Positions 41,769 through 50,889 are shown, counted from the stretch's first letter. The stretch: 64,000 nt of DNA from Rhizobium phaseoli (GCF_003985125.1 NZ_ML133585.1:1-64000), one strand, 5' to 3'. Notes: a model not told the origin generated them from the letters alone. Made by a program: numbers and translations.

Positions 41769-42441
41769 ATGCCTCTCTCCTTGAAATTGATCTTCGCCGG
41801 TCATTTTTGACTTCAGCGAGCCGGCCGATTAATGATGTCTTAATAATGAGAGTCAAGCGCATGGTTAACAACAGATTGATGTCCGAGAGTGTATTTTATC
41901 AATAATGACACGCGTACAATTTGCATAAGGCGATGAAATGCTTGAATAATATCGCTTTAATAATAAGTGATTGTCTCATGTTGTCATATTGCCGCGGATC
42001 TTTCTTCTCGCTGAAAGAATTTTTATTCGCAAGCAAACGTAATGAATTTGGATTATCATGTATTGGCTTGCTAAAGCGCCGTTTAATCAGTTTGGATTAT
42101 GGGCTGTTTCTGCAAGTTCTGGCGGAGAAGAGGAGGGCAGTGCCAGTTGTATTACTATCAAATGGGGCTGGTTTTCAGGAAGTGATGCCCTAACGCGGCA
42201 ATGGGCAACCCAAATCCTGCTCGCTCGGGGTCGGAGCTTGGTAACTGCGTCCGGCGGAGTAAACCGGCATGCAGCCGCGCCGCTGCAACCTTGTCGTGAC
42301 GAAGTATACTGAGTACACCCGGATATTTATATTGAGGATGCAAGAATTATTGCGAGATATCACGCATTTTAGTGTTTCATTTTAGCAGCCGGAGAGAGGT
42401 CGGCGGTTAGAAGGTTTTCCATTACCTTGGGAGATCGCAGC
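41769..42441. other. AT-rich divergent intergenic region between lectin and plyA genes
   Basis: These 673 bases between two divergent, co-secreted surface-protein genes are clearly more AT-rich than their surroundings. A 90-aa frame (41921-42193) lacks a ribosome binding site and any recognisable family and is not called. I see no clear promoter pair or repeat. The length suggests extensive regulation of both genes. Confidence 0.6.
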
Positions 42442-43998
42442 ATGACCGTCTATTACGTGAATTCAGTGACAGGGTCCGACAATAACAAGGGAACCAGTGA
42501 GAGTTCAGCCTTCGCGACATTGTCTGCTGTTGAAGCCTTGAAGCTCAATCCGGGCGATAGCGTGCTGCTTGCCGCCGGAAGCGTGTTTAACGAACAGTTC
42601 GACCTGAAATATTCCGGCAGCGTCAGCGCTCCGATCACCATCGGCAGCTATGGCATTGGTGACGTGCCGGTCATTCACAGCAGCAATGACGGGATCCACG
42701 GTTCCAAGGCGTCGAATATCATCATCGAGAACATCAAGATCGCCGATACCGGCGCCAACGCGATTTATGCGGGCAGTGTCTCGAACTGGACTGTGCGCAA
42801 TGTCGAAGTGTCGAATACCGGCCTCTCGGGAAAGCCGGGATCGGTCAGCTTCCAGAGCAGCCAGAACATCACGATCGAGAACAGCACATTGACCGGCGTG
42901 CATTCCGACGGCATCTGGATGGACAAGGTCAAGGGCATCACTCTCGTCAACAATACGGTCACCAACAGCCAGGGCAGTGCTGCCGACGCCATCCAGCTCA
43001 ACGACAGCAGCAATATCCTCGTCAAGGACAATCATCTCGAGCAGACCGAAACCAACAGCGCCAAGGGTGTGCTGGTGCTGATCCGGGCGCAGGACGCGGT
43101 GGTCGAGGGCAATACGCTGGTGGGCGGCGGCTTTGGGCTGAGCGCGCAGGCGGGCACGAATATCACCATTCACGACAACGACATCTCGGGATATGGCGGC
43201 TACAGCTGGTCCTACGGCATCGGCCTCGGCGATCAGGGCAACGCGACAAACTACGATATCAGCGGCAACTATCTGCACGGGGGCGTATACGGCGTGCTGA
43301 TCAGTGCCATCGGCAATCCCGCTTATGTCCGCGAGAATATCATTATTCATGACAATGTTTTCGATGATCTGTCGTCGTCGGCGCTGAAGGTCGACAAGCC
43401 CGCCTCGGGTTCCTTCTATGACAATATCGTCGACAGTGCGGTGTCGACGCTGACGATGCCCGCCACAATCGCTGCCCTGAACACGTTCTCCATCGGCGAA
43501 AGTAAGACGCTCGAGCAAGCGCAGGCCGAAATCGACAGCGCCGCCAGCAGCAGCACGACCGGCGATACGCAGGTCAGCTCTCCTGCGCCTGTGGCGGAAC
43601 CGCTGATCGCCCCCGCGCCTGCCGCCACCGCAAAGATTGTCGCCGTGCATGACAGCCTGAAGATTGCGGAAGATGCCGGCGGCGCCTATCACGGCAACCT
43701 GCTTGAGAACGACAATGCGAGCAACGGCACGATCCTCCTTCGCAGGTTCGGCGACAGCGCGGTCGACAAGCACGGCCTGACGCTGACCGGGAAATACGGC
43801 GTCATTCACGTGGAAAGCGATGGCGACTACAGTTACACGGTCGATGCCGCCAAACTCGCCGGCCTCAGCGGCAAGGTCAGCGAATCCTTCCAATACAAGA
43901 TCTCCGATGGCGCCTCCCATATCGACGCCGACAGCTTGACCGTCTCCATCAATGTCGACACATTCCACAGCAGCCACGTCTCACACTTGCTTTCCTGA
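42442..43998 (+). CDS. plyA: PlyA-like secreted parallel beta-helix glycanase with C-terminal CHDL domain
   Basis: A 518-aa protein. Residues about 1-350 form a right-handed parallel beta-helix (repeated NITIENSTLTGV, GITLVNNTVTNS, NILVKDNHLEQT, NITIHDNDISGY). A Ser/Ala/Pro-rich linker follows, then one cadherin-like Ra domain (about 400-510: GNLLENDNASNGTILLRRFG...GKYGVIHVESDGDYSYTVD) like those of the divergent lectin. In R. leguminosarum PlyA and PlyB are PrsDE-secreted enzymes that trim EPS. No signal peptide is present. GGGAGATC precedes the ATG at 42442. Catalytic residues cannot be assigned by eye. Confidence 0.8.
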   Translation: MTVYYVNSVTGSDNNKGTSESSAFATLSAVEALKLNPGDSVLLAAGSVFNEQFDLKYSGSVSAPITIGSYGIGDVPVIHSSNDGIHGSKASNIIIENIKIADTGANAIYAGSVSNWTVRNVEVSNTGLSGKPGSVSFQSSQNITIENSTLTGVHSDGIWMDKVKGITLVNNTVTNSQGSAADAIQLNDSSNILVKDNHLEQTETNSAKGVLVLIRAQDAVVEGNTLVGGGFGLSAQAGTNITIHDNDISGYGGYSWSYGIGLGDQGNATNYDISGNYLHGGVYGVLISAIGNPAYVRENIIIHDNVFDDLSSSALKVDKPASGSFYDNIVDSAVSTLTMPATIAALNTFSIGESKTLEQAQAEIDSAASSSTTGDTQVSSPAPVAEPLIAPAPAATAKIVAVHDSLKIAEDAGGAYHGNLLENDNASNGTILLRRFGDSAVDKHGLTLTGKYGVIHVESDGDYSYTVDAAKLAGLSGKVSESFQYKISDGASHIDADSLTVSINVDTFHSSHVSHLLS

Positions 43999-44129
43999 CG
44001 TTGACGCGGCTCCGGCATGTTCGCCGCCGGAAGCGCTCGATTCCGTTCCTTGCCCCGGCGAGTCCGGTGTGACGGACCGAGATGCGGCGGACAAACGGCG
44101 GCAAATGTTTCGCCATCGCCAGATAAATC

Positions 44130-44154
44130 TAACTATAGATTGCATTTATAGTTA
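44130..44154. repeat. AT-rich inverted repeat between plyA and prsD
   Basis: TAACTATA (44130-44137) and TATAGTTA (44147-44154) form a perfect 8-bp inverted repeat with a nine-base spacer, about 130 bases past plyA. It has neither the GC stem nor the T-run of a terminator, so an operator is possible. The remaining bases of the 43999-44477 gap are AT-rich and must hold the prsD promoter; no clear boxes were seen. Confidence 0.35.
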
Positions 44155-44477
44155 ATGCGCCAGTAGATAACGAAAGCTGAACCTGCCACGCTTTCGCCGC
44201 TTTGGATCATTATTGGGCGACTTACGCTTTTCACTTGCTTGCGTCGGTATGATTATCGTACCGTTAAGTTAGAGCCTCTGAAATTGTTCGTGATAAATTT
44301 GTATTTTTGGTCACGTTTCGGTGGGATTCATGTAATAGTGTAGGAGCGTGCCAACGGAGTCGGCGAGGGTGCCGGGTCCGAGGGTAGCCATGTCAATGAT
44401 TGGGCCTGAGGGGCCTGCAACTGCAGTGCGGACGGGCGTATTCGCTGCGTCTGCGTGCGGCAGGAGAGGATTGCTTC

Positions 44478-46241
44478 GTGTTTCAGAGTTCAACAGCTGA
44501 CGTCAATGAACCGTCTAAGGCCTTGCGGAAATGCAAAAGCGGATTGATCTTCATTGGCATAGCCAGCGCGCTTATCAATATCCTCTATCTCACAAGTTCA
44601 TTCTTTATGCTTGAGGTGTATGACAGGGTTATTCCCAGCAAAAGCATACCGACGCTGGCCGCTCTGGCAATTCTTGCGCTAACTCTTTACGCCTTCCAGG
44701 GAGCCTTCGAAGTTCTCAGGAGCAGAATGCTCGTTCGCGTCGCCGGTGCGCTCGACGAGATGATGAACGGGCGGGTGTTTCGGGCGCTCATCAGGGCGCC
44801 GCTGAAGGTCAAGATCGGCGGCGACGGGCTGCAGCCCTTGCGGGATTTCGATCAGATCAGGACCTTTCTGTCCGGCATGGGGCCGACGGCGATGTTCGAT
44901 CTGCCGTGGCTTCCCTTCTATATCGTCATCTGTTTCCTGTTTCATCCGGCGATCGGATATATCGCTATCGGTGGGTCGCTGGTCCTCGCCATCCTGACGT
45001 TCCTGACCAACCAAGGCACGCGTACGCTCTCCAAACGGCAGTCGGAGGCCGGCAATATGCGCAACGCTTTTGCGCAGAGCTCGATCCGTAACTCCGAGGT
45101 CATTCACGCCATGGGCATGGCGGGCACCATGGGCGAGATCTGGGATCGCAAGAACGGCGAATACCGGCAAATCACCCGGCAGGCATCGGATGTCGGCAAC
45201 GGATATGCGACGCTTTCGAAGATTTTCCGTATCGCTCTGCAATCGGGAACGTTGGCGACCGGCGCCATCCTCGTCATTCAGGGACAGGCCTCTTCGGGCA
45301 TCATCATCGCCGGCTCCATCCTGACATCCCGCGCTCTGGCACCGGTGGAAGCGGCAATCGGAAATTGGCGCGGTTTCGTGTCCGCCCAGCAGAGCTGGGG
45401 TCGGCTGTCGAACCTGCTGAAGACAATTCCGGAGATCCCGGCTCCGCTGACGCTTGCGGCGCCCAGCAAGCAGGTGACGGTCGAGGGTGTGGCCAGCGGA
45501 CCGCCGGCCGGCCAGCGGCTGGTCATTTCCGATGTCAGCTTCGGTCTGCGCGCAGGCAGCGCGCTCGGCGTCATCGGCTACAGCGCCTCGGGCAAGTCGT
45601 CGCTGGCGCGAGCGATGATGGGAATCTGGCCGACGGTCAGGGGATCCATTCGCCTGGACGGCGCGGCACTCGATCAGTGGGACGGCGACGCACTTGGCCG
45701 CCATATCGGTTACCTCCCGCAGGACGTGGAGCTTTTCTCGGGCACCGTCGCGCAGAATATCTGCCGCTTCGCCAAGGACATGTCGCCGGAGGCCGTGGTT
45801 GCGGCAGCGCGAGCGGCCCGTGTTCACGATCTCATTCTGCGTCTGCCGAACGGTTACGAGACCGAAATCGGCGAGGGTGGTGCGTCGCTTTCGGCCGGTC
45901 AGAGACAGCGTATCGCCCTTGCGAGAGCGCTTTACGGTGAACCGTTTCTGGTCGTGCTCGACGAGCCGAATTCCAACCTCGATGAGGAAGGCGAGCGGGC
46001 GCTGAGCGCTGCGATCATGAGCGTGCGGGCACGCGGCGGCATTGTCGTCGTCATCGCGCATCGCTCCGGCGTTCTGGCCGTGTGCGACGTCGTGCTGATG
46101 ATGCAGGAGGGCAGAATGATCGCATTCGGCCCCAAGGAAGAAGTTCTGGCGCGGGTCAGCCGGCCGGAAGCGGCGCGCACTTCGATTGCCGAGCGCGTGG
46201 CTCAGCTCAAAGTCGTGGTCGATGGAAATGCGGCCGAATAG
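44478..46241 (+). CDS. prsD: Type I secretion ABC transporter PrsD
   Basis: A 587-aa exporter of the PrtD/HasD type: six membrane helices in the first 300 residues (LIFIGIASALINILYLTSSFFMLEVYDRV... ), then an ABC domain with Walker A GYSASGKSS (about 367), signature LSAGQRQRIALARAL (about 470) and Walker B LVVLDEPNSNLD. It secretes Rap lectins and Ply glycanases in R. leguminosarum. I chose the GTG at 44478 (FQSSTADVNEPSKALRKCKSG follows) because GGAGAGG lies nine bases upstream; the frame is open to 44400 with implausible residues. Confidence 0.92.
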   Translation: MFQSSTADVNEPSKALRKCKSGLIFIGIASALINILYLTSSFFMLEVYDRVIPSKSIPTLAALAILALTLYAFQGAFEVLRSRMLVRVAGALDEMMNGRVFRALIRAPLKVKIGGDGLQPLRDFDQIRTFLSGMGPTAMFDLPWLPFYIVICFLFHPAIGYIAIGGSLVLAILTFLTNQGTRTLSKRQSEAGNMRNAFAQSSIRNSEVIHAMGMAGTMGEIWDRKNGEYRQITRQASDVGNGYATLSKIFRIALQSGTLATGAILVIQGQASSGIIIAGSILTSRALAPVEAAIGNWRGFVSAQQSWGRLSNLLKTIPEIPAPLTLAAPSKQVTVEGVASGPPAGQRLVISDVSFGLRAGSALGVIGYSASGKSSLARAMMGIWPTVRGSIRLDGAALDQWDGDALGRHIGYLPQDVELFSGTVAQNICRFAKDMSPEAVVAAARAARVHDLILRLPNGYETEIGEGGASLSAGQRQRIALARALYGEPFLVVLDEPNSNLDEEGERALSAAIMSVRARGGIVVVIAHRSGVLAVCDVVLMMQEGRMIAFGPKEEVLARVSRPEAARTSIAERVAQLKVVVDGNAAE

Positions 46242-46255
46242 GCCGGAAGGACGAC

Positions 46256-47596
46256 ATGAACAAAATTACCAATGAATCGAAACGGTCCCTCAACCGTCAC
46301 GTCGCCGTAGTCGGCGCACTGTCCATCGCGCTGGTGTGCGGCATCGGCGGTTGGGCGGCGACGACCGAGCTTTCCAGTGCCGTCATCGGCGAAGGCGTGG
46401 TCGTCGTCGACGGCGACGTCAAGAAGATCCAGCACCCGACCGGTGGCATCGTGTCGAAACTCCTGGTCGCCGAAAATGACCATGTGTCGGCTGGACAGGT
46501 GTTGATACGGCTCGATGGAACGTCGACGAGAGCGCAGCTCTCGATCGTCGAAAGCACGCTGGCGCAGCTTTATGCGCGTCGTGCCCGTCTCAAGGCTGAA
46601 CGGATCGGCGCCGATTCGTTCGAGGTCGAAGAAAACATCAGCGATTTGATGACATCAAGCGCTGCCGCATCCAACACGACGGCGTCCAGAAATGCCGCAC
46701 AGGATCTTCTCGACGGCGAACAGAAATTGTTTGACAGCCGCAAGTCGGCGCTCGTCGGAATGAAGAGCCAGCTGGCGTCGCGCAAGGATCAACTGGGCGA
46801 ACAGATCAAGGGTCTGGTCGTTCAGATCAACGCCACCAATGATTCCCTCGGCCTGATCGAACAGGAACTGGAGGGCGTCGATGCGCTCTACAAGAAGGGA
46901 CTGGTGACACTTCAGCGCTTGAACGCTCTCAAGCGTGCACGCGCCGAGCTTCAGGGCAATAGCGGCCAGGAAATCGCCGCAAAGGCGGAGGCCGAGGGCA
47001 AGGCGATCGAAATCGATCGCCAGTCGATCCAGCTGGATGAAGATCGTCGTTCGGAGATTGCGAAAGAACTGACCGATGTCGAGGCGAAGATAGCCGAAAA
47101 TGAAGAGCGCCGTGAAACCGCGCTCGATCAGCTCCGCCGTCTCGATATCACCGCTCCGTTGAGCGGCAGGGTGCACGAACTTGCCGTTCATACGGTGAAC
47201 GGCGTCATTGAGCCGGGCCAGACGCTGATGCTCGTCGTTCCCGAAAACGACGATCTGACCGTCCAGGCGAAGGTTTCTACCCGGGATATCGACCAGCTCC
47301 ATGTCGGCCAATCCGTCGATGTGCGGTTCAGCGCCTTTGATCAGCGCACGACGCCCGACGTGCGGGCCGAAATCACCTCGATTGCGCCTGATATCGTCAA
47401 GGATGAGCGAACCGGGATCAGCTACTATCCACTGCGCGTCAAGCCGGAGTCCGAAAGCCTCGCGAAGCTGAAGTCGATCAAGCTCTATCCCGGTATGCCG
47501 GCCGAAGTCTTCATCAAGATTGGCGACCGGACCGTCATCTCCTATCTGACGAAACCGCTGACGGACCAGATGCAGCACGTCTTTCGTGAGGAGTGA
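46256..47596 (+). CDS. prsE: Type I secretion membrane fusion protein PrsE
   Basis: A 446-aa HlyD-family adaptor with one N-terminal helix (VAVVGALSIALVCGIGGWAATTEL), a split lipoyl-like domain (GGIVSKLLVAENDHVSAGQVLIRLD), a long coiled-coil region (about 100-310) and the C-terminal beta domain (GRVHELAVHTVNGVIEPGQTLMLVVPENDDLTV). It bridges PrsD to a TolC-like outer-membrane protein not encoded here. GGAAGG precedes the ATG at 46256, 14 bases after the prsD stop. Confidence 0.93.
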   Translation: MNKITNESKRSLNRHVAVVGALSIALVCGIGGWAATTELSSAVIGEGVVVVDGDVKKIQHPTGGIVSKLLVAENDHVSAGQVLIRLDGTSTRAQLSIVESTLAQLYARRARLKAERIGADSFEVEENISDLMTSSAAASNTTASRNAAQDLLDGEQKLFDSRKSALVGMKSQLASRKDQLGEQIKGLVVQINATNDSLGLIEQELEGVDALYKKGLVTLQRLNALKRARAELQGNSGQEIAAKAEAEGKAIEIDRQSIQLDEDRRSEIAKELTDVEAKIAENEERRETALDQLRRLDITAPLSGRVHELAVHTVNGVIEPGQTLMLVVPENDDLTVQAKVSTRDIDQLHVGQSVDVRFSAFDQRTTPDVRAEITSIAPDIVKDERTGISYYPLRVKPESESLAKLKSIKLYPGMPAEVFIKIGDRTVISYLTKPLTDQMQHVFREE

Positions 47597-47639
47597 TCGG
47601 CGGCTTCGGCGCGCCGCCGCTGCATATTGTCGCCACCTC

Positions 47640-47678
47640 AGGCAAGCTTTACCTTCTGGCTGAAGGCAAAGCTTGCCT
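47640..47678. repeat. Long hairpin after prsE
   Basis: AGGCAAGCTTT (47640-47650) and AAAGCTTGCCT (47668-47678) form a perfect 11-bp stem, extended after one mismatch by CCTT/AAGG, with a seven-base loop. It begins 44 bases past the prsE stop. No T-run follows, so it could be a terminator of another type, an mRNA 3'-end protector or a mobile palindrome. Confidence 0.5.
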
Positions 47679-47729
47679 TGCGCCATACTGGCGGGTGACG
47701 GACAGCTCCCGCCGCGATATGGTCTCTTC

Positions 47730-48425
47730 ATGATATGTTTGCGGCTTTGGCGAGCGGTGCCGATGGAGAGGCGACCGGCATGGACGCTGGTTCTGTTTTT
47801 GGCCTGCCTCGTCGTGGTTTCAACGACGGGCAAGAGTGATGCCGAGAACCTTCCGCCAGTGAAAATAGTGGCTTTCGGAACATCGCTGACAGCGCGCGGG
47901 GGATGGCAGGCCGGACTTGAGGCAAAGCTTGCCGCCTGCCTGCAGAGACCCGTCAGGGTCGACAGCGTCGCAAAGAGCGGCGAGACGTCGGCCTGGGCTT
48001 TGACCCAGCTGGACCGCGTCGTTGCCGAAGAGCCGGATATCATTCTGATCGAGCTCTACGCCAATGACGCAACCGTGCACCGGTTCGTGTCGCTAGCGCA
48101 AAGCCGAAGGAATATCGGCGAGATCCTCGATCAGTTGCATCGGCGCCTGCCGCGGGCGCGGATCATTCTCATGGCGATGAATCCGTTTTCGGGACTGCGG
48201 GGGCTGATCCGTCCCTTCGTCGGCAGTTATATCTCGGCTCATCAGGCGGAGGCACAGAAGCGCGGTCTGGAGTTCGTCGATCACCGGCCCGGCTGGGAGC
48301 GCCTGAACCCGGATGAACTGGCCGCCGCGATCCCCGACGGAGCGCATCCGCGGCCAGACGTTGCTGCCAGGATCATCGTGCCCGAACTTGTCGGACACAT
48401 CGCCGGCCGCGACTGCGGAGAATAG
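47730..48425 (+). CDS. Exported SGNH/GDSL hydrolase-like protein (orf3 of the prsDE locus)
   Basis: A protein of about 231 aa with an N-terminal hydrophobic stretch (RRPAWTLVLFLACLVVVSTTG) and an SGNH hydrolase core. The nucleophile block is AFGTSLTARGGW, the Asn block ELYANDATVH, and the Asp-His block PDGAHPRPD. It may de-acylate exported polysaccharide, an inference from the EPS context. Starts at 47730 and 47763 are both possible; neither has a strong ribosome binding site. It ends 19 bases from the convergent pssE stop. Confidence 0.75.
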   Translation: MICLRLWRAVPMERRPAWTLVLFLACLVVVSTTGKSDAENLPPVKIVAFGTSLTARGGWQAGLEAKLAACLQRPVRVDSVAKSGETSAWALTQLDRVVAEEPDIILIELYANDATVHRFVSLAQSRRNIGEILDQLHRRLPRARIILMAMNPFSGLRGLIRPFVGSYISAHQAEAQKRGLEFVDHRPGWERLNPDELAAAIPDGAHPRPDVAARIIVPELVGHIAGRDCGE

Positions 48426-48444
48426 TCTGCGGCCGGTCGCGGGC

Positions 48445-48921
48445 TCAGCCTGCCGCGAGATAACCCTTCAGATAGTTGACCAGCGACGTCCGACCGACAT
48501 CGGACGGATCTTCATGGGAGGGGCTGCTGAGGTCCTGAAGGAGATAGTCTTTGAGTTCGTCATCGTCATGCGCGACATAGATGCCTGGCCGGTCGATGAG
48601 CTGGCTGACGGTCGCAAGCTGATGATCGTTTCTGTGTTCGCCAAGGGCTGCCTTGCGGGGGACGAGAATGATCGGTTTGCCGAAACGTTTCGCCGTGAGC
48701 ACGGTGCCGATGCCCGCGTGAGAGACGATCACGCTCGCCTCGCGAAAGATCCGGTCGAAGTCGGCAGGGTCGATATTCTTGATCCATTTCATGTTCTCGG
48801 GCGTGTACGTGCCCTTGCCGATCTGCGCCAGAACCGGCTTGGTCAATTCTTTGGCGAAGGCGTCGACCGATTTGACGAGGCGATCGAACGGCAGCTGCGT
48901 TCCGACGGTGACCAGGATCAA
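48445..48921 (-). CDS. pssE: Glucuronosyltransferase subunit PssE
   Basis: A 158-aa protein like the C-terminal, donor-binding half of Alg13-type transferases (ILVTVGTQLPFDRLVKSVD, SHAGIGTVLTAKRFGKPIILVPRKAALGEHRNDHQ). With PssD it transfers glucuronic acid to the lipid-linked glucose in R. leguminosarum EPS synthesis. I place the start at a TTG (48921) that overlaps the pssD stop as TTGA, with AGGAG about eight bases upstream; the open frame further upstream lies within pssD and adds 17 non-family residues. It is the last gene of the 14-kb operon. Confidence 0.9.
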   Translation of the reverse strand: MILVTVGTQLPFDRLVKSVDAFAKELTKPVLAQIGKGTYTPENMKWIKNIDPADFDRIFREASVIVSHAGIGTVLTAKRFGKPIILVPRKAALGEHRNDHQLATVSQLIDRPGIYVAHDDDELKDYLLQDLSSPSHEDPSDVGRTSLVNYLKGYLAAG

Positions 48922-49376
48922 AGGACGGCTCCTGCATAATGCGGGCCGTCCGGCCGCGACAGATGTTGCCATTGCGTGAGCCAGAGCGTCGCGATATGGC
49001 CGGCCAGTTTTCCCGAAAGGGACAGCTTTTCGACATTGGCGACGCTATCGATCCAGATCGTGCGCTTGCCCGTCAATTTGCCGGCGAGCAGGCAAAAAAG
49101 CCCGGGCGCGGCACCGGTGGAGATGATGACGTCGGGCCTGTGCTTGATGACGATGGCGAAAGCGCTGAAAAAACACCGGATCGACATGGTGATCGAGTCG
49201 CGGCTGCAATCGGGAAGGACCAGTCCGTCCCGAATGTCGTATTTGGAAAGCAGCCCCGGGATCGTGGTTGCAAAGATGATGTCGCAGCCCTCGAAGGCGC
49301 TGCGCATGGTCATCAGCTGTTCCCAATGGCCGCCCCCTGACGACGCAGCGAGAACCTTCAATTTTTTCTCAGCCAT
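48918..49376 (-). CDS. pssD: Glucuronosyltransferase subunit PssD
   Basis: A 152-aa protein of the Alg14 type, the membrane-associated acceptor half of the split transferase: KVLAASSGGGHWEQLMTMRSAFEG at the N-terminus and ISTGAAPGLFCLLAGKLTGKRTIWIDSVANVEKLSLSGKLAGH later. It pairs with PssE, encoded directly downstream with overlapping codons. GAGG eight bases before the ATG supports the start. In R. leguminosarum the neighbours are pssV and pssC; here a Wzy-like polymerase gene precedes it instead. Confidence 0.92.
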   Translation of the reverse strand: MAEKKLKVLAASSGGGHWEQLMTMRSAFEGCDIIFATTIPGLLSKYDIRDGLVLPDCSRDSITMSIRCFFSAFAIVIKHRPDVIISTGAAPGLFCLLAGKLTGKRTIWIDSVANVEKLSLSGKLAGHIATLWLTQWQHLSRPDGPHYAGAVL

Positions 49377-49485
49377 AGACAGGACCTCATATTCTGAATT
49401 GCGTTAAATGTGATCCGGATTGAAACGGACGTCAATTTGCTGTTCGGATAGCGTACATATCTGGTCGCTTGCCAGGACGCGAATG

Positions 49486-50865
49486 TTAACTCTGTACCGC
49501 CGCTCTTCGACCAGAATTCGGCAAGGCGGCTTTCCGTGGCCTCATTCTGAAGGAACTGGGCAAGGGATCTTTCGGCAGACATACCACCATCAGCGGCCAG
49601 AGCACGACAGGCGCCAACATCAGTCCAGCCTCCATCATCGCGCCGATCATGATCATCAGGATAATTGCGACTTCTTTGGCCTGAACTTCGTTCAAGGCGG
49701 CCCCTGCCGAGACCATCGTAATACGTTGACCGAGGCGTTTGAACAAGAACAAGACCCAAGCGATCGTTCCGGGCACTCCGATGTTGAGCGCAAGTTCCAG
49801 GTAGGTGTTGTGCGTCGATCTCGCGTCGAATGTCACGTGAACAAATTGCGCCATGATGTCAGGTTGCCGAAACAGAGCGAAACCGTAGCCGAAAATAGGG
49901 TTGTCATAGACAAGCGGTATCAACTGCTCCCAGATGTTCGTTCGTCCTGAGAAGGTCAGGTCCTTGCCGAACGCATCTGCAATCATCTGCGCAGCGCCCA
50001 GATAGGCAGTGGCGCCAATGAAACCGAGGATAAGGCAGAGAAAAAACAGGAAAAAGGATCGTACGCCGGAATTGCCGATCTTGAACATTCCTTTCAGGCC
50101 GGCGAGCGTCGCGAGGCCCATGGCCAGCATGACGACGGCCGTCGACGAGCGCGAGACGCCAATCAACAACAGCATCAGCAGCAAAGCCGCCCAACGAAGC
50201 AGCATCCGATATCGAAGCCTGGAGGATGGTAAGCCGATTGAAACCACCACAATGAACGCGACGGCAAAGAACTGGCCCATCGTGTTCTTGTGATAAAACA
50301 GTCCTTTGACCATCCCGGCATAGGAACCGCCCATAATGGCGTAGCGCGGAAAGACCACCGTATACAGCACATTGGCAAAGACGGCGAAGATGGCGAAGTT
50401 TTGAAGCAGCCTGAACGTTTCGACACTGCCGTAGCGACGTCTGTAAAGCAGTGGCGCGATCGTCAGGGTCAGCACGGCGGCGATACCGCGCGCGGACGCG
50501 CCAAAGCTGATCGACAAAGCAAGGGAAGCGAGCGAAAAGGCGGCGACAACGATGACGAGGATCGGGATCCTGCGAAAATAGGAGAGAAAACGGTTGGGCT
50601 CCAAAATAAAATAGAGGCCGATCATTGGAATCAGCGAATAGAGCATCAGCTTCTGCGGAAGCGGATCCACAGCAGCATCTTCATCGAAACTCGAGGGGTA
50701 GCCGTACCACATGGCGGTTGCACGCAAGAGCGTGAGATAGAGCATGACTGTGAGGAGCCCGCGGACCAGTGTCTCCTTCTTGATGCCGTGGCGTGGCCGC
50801 GACCATACGGCGTGGCGCGTCGGGCCGATCTCCTCGGCCGGAACATAAGAAGGGCTGTAACTCAT
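49486..50865 (-). CDS. Second Wzy-like polymerase / O-antigen ligase family protein
   Basis: A 459-aa inner-membrane protein with about ten or more helices and a Wzy_C motif, FSGRTNIWEQLIPLVYDNPIFGYGFALFRQP...STHNTYLELALNIGVPG. It resembles ExoQ/PssJ-like polymerases and differs clearly from PssT at 34135. Its place inside the glycosyltransferase operon suggests it polymerises the repeat unit built by these enzymes. The ATG at 50865 (MSYSPSY) with GGGAG upstream is preferred to a TTG at 50883. Confidence 0.87.
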   Translation of the reverse strand: MSYSPSYVPAEEIGPTRHAVWSRPRHGIKKETLVRGLLTVMLYLTLLRATAMWYGYPSSFDEDAAVDPLPQKLMLYSLIPMIGLYFILEPNRFLSYFRRIPILVIVVAAFSLASLALSISFGASARGIAAVLTLTIAPLLYRRRYGSVETFRLLQNFAIFAVFANVLYTVVFPRYAIMGGSYAGMVKGLFYHKNTMGQFFAVAFIVVVSIGLPSSRLRYRMLLRWAALLLMLLLIGVSRSSTAVVMLAMGLATLAGLKGMFKIGNSGVRSFFLFFLCLILGFIGATAYLGAAQMIADAFGKDLTFSGRTNIWEQLIPLVYDNPIFGYGFALFRQPDIMAQFVHVTFDARSTHNTYLELALNIGVPGTIAWVLFLFKRLGQRITMVSAGAALNEVQAKEVAIILMIMIGAMMEAGLMLAPVVLWPLMVVCLPKDPLPSSFRMRPRKAALPNSGRRAAVQS

Positions 50866-50889
50866 CCGAGGTCGCTCCCGCAAACGATA

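Noticed and set aside
41921..42193. 90-aa frame in the lectin-plyA gap
   Set aside because: No ribosome binding site, odd composition and no family; more likely chance in AT-rich intergenic DNA.
42505..43977. Long open frame (490 aa) on the minus strand
   Set aside because: Antisense to the plyA-like gene; no ribosome binding site and no recognisable domain, whereas plyA shows beta-helix and CHDL repeats.
44679..46061. Open frame (460 aa) on the minus strand
   Set aside because: Antisense to prsD; the residue composition is Arg/His/Asp-rich as expected of a shadow frame.
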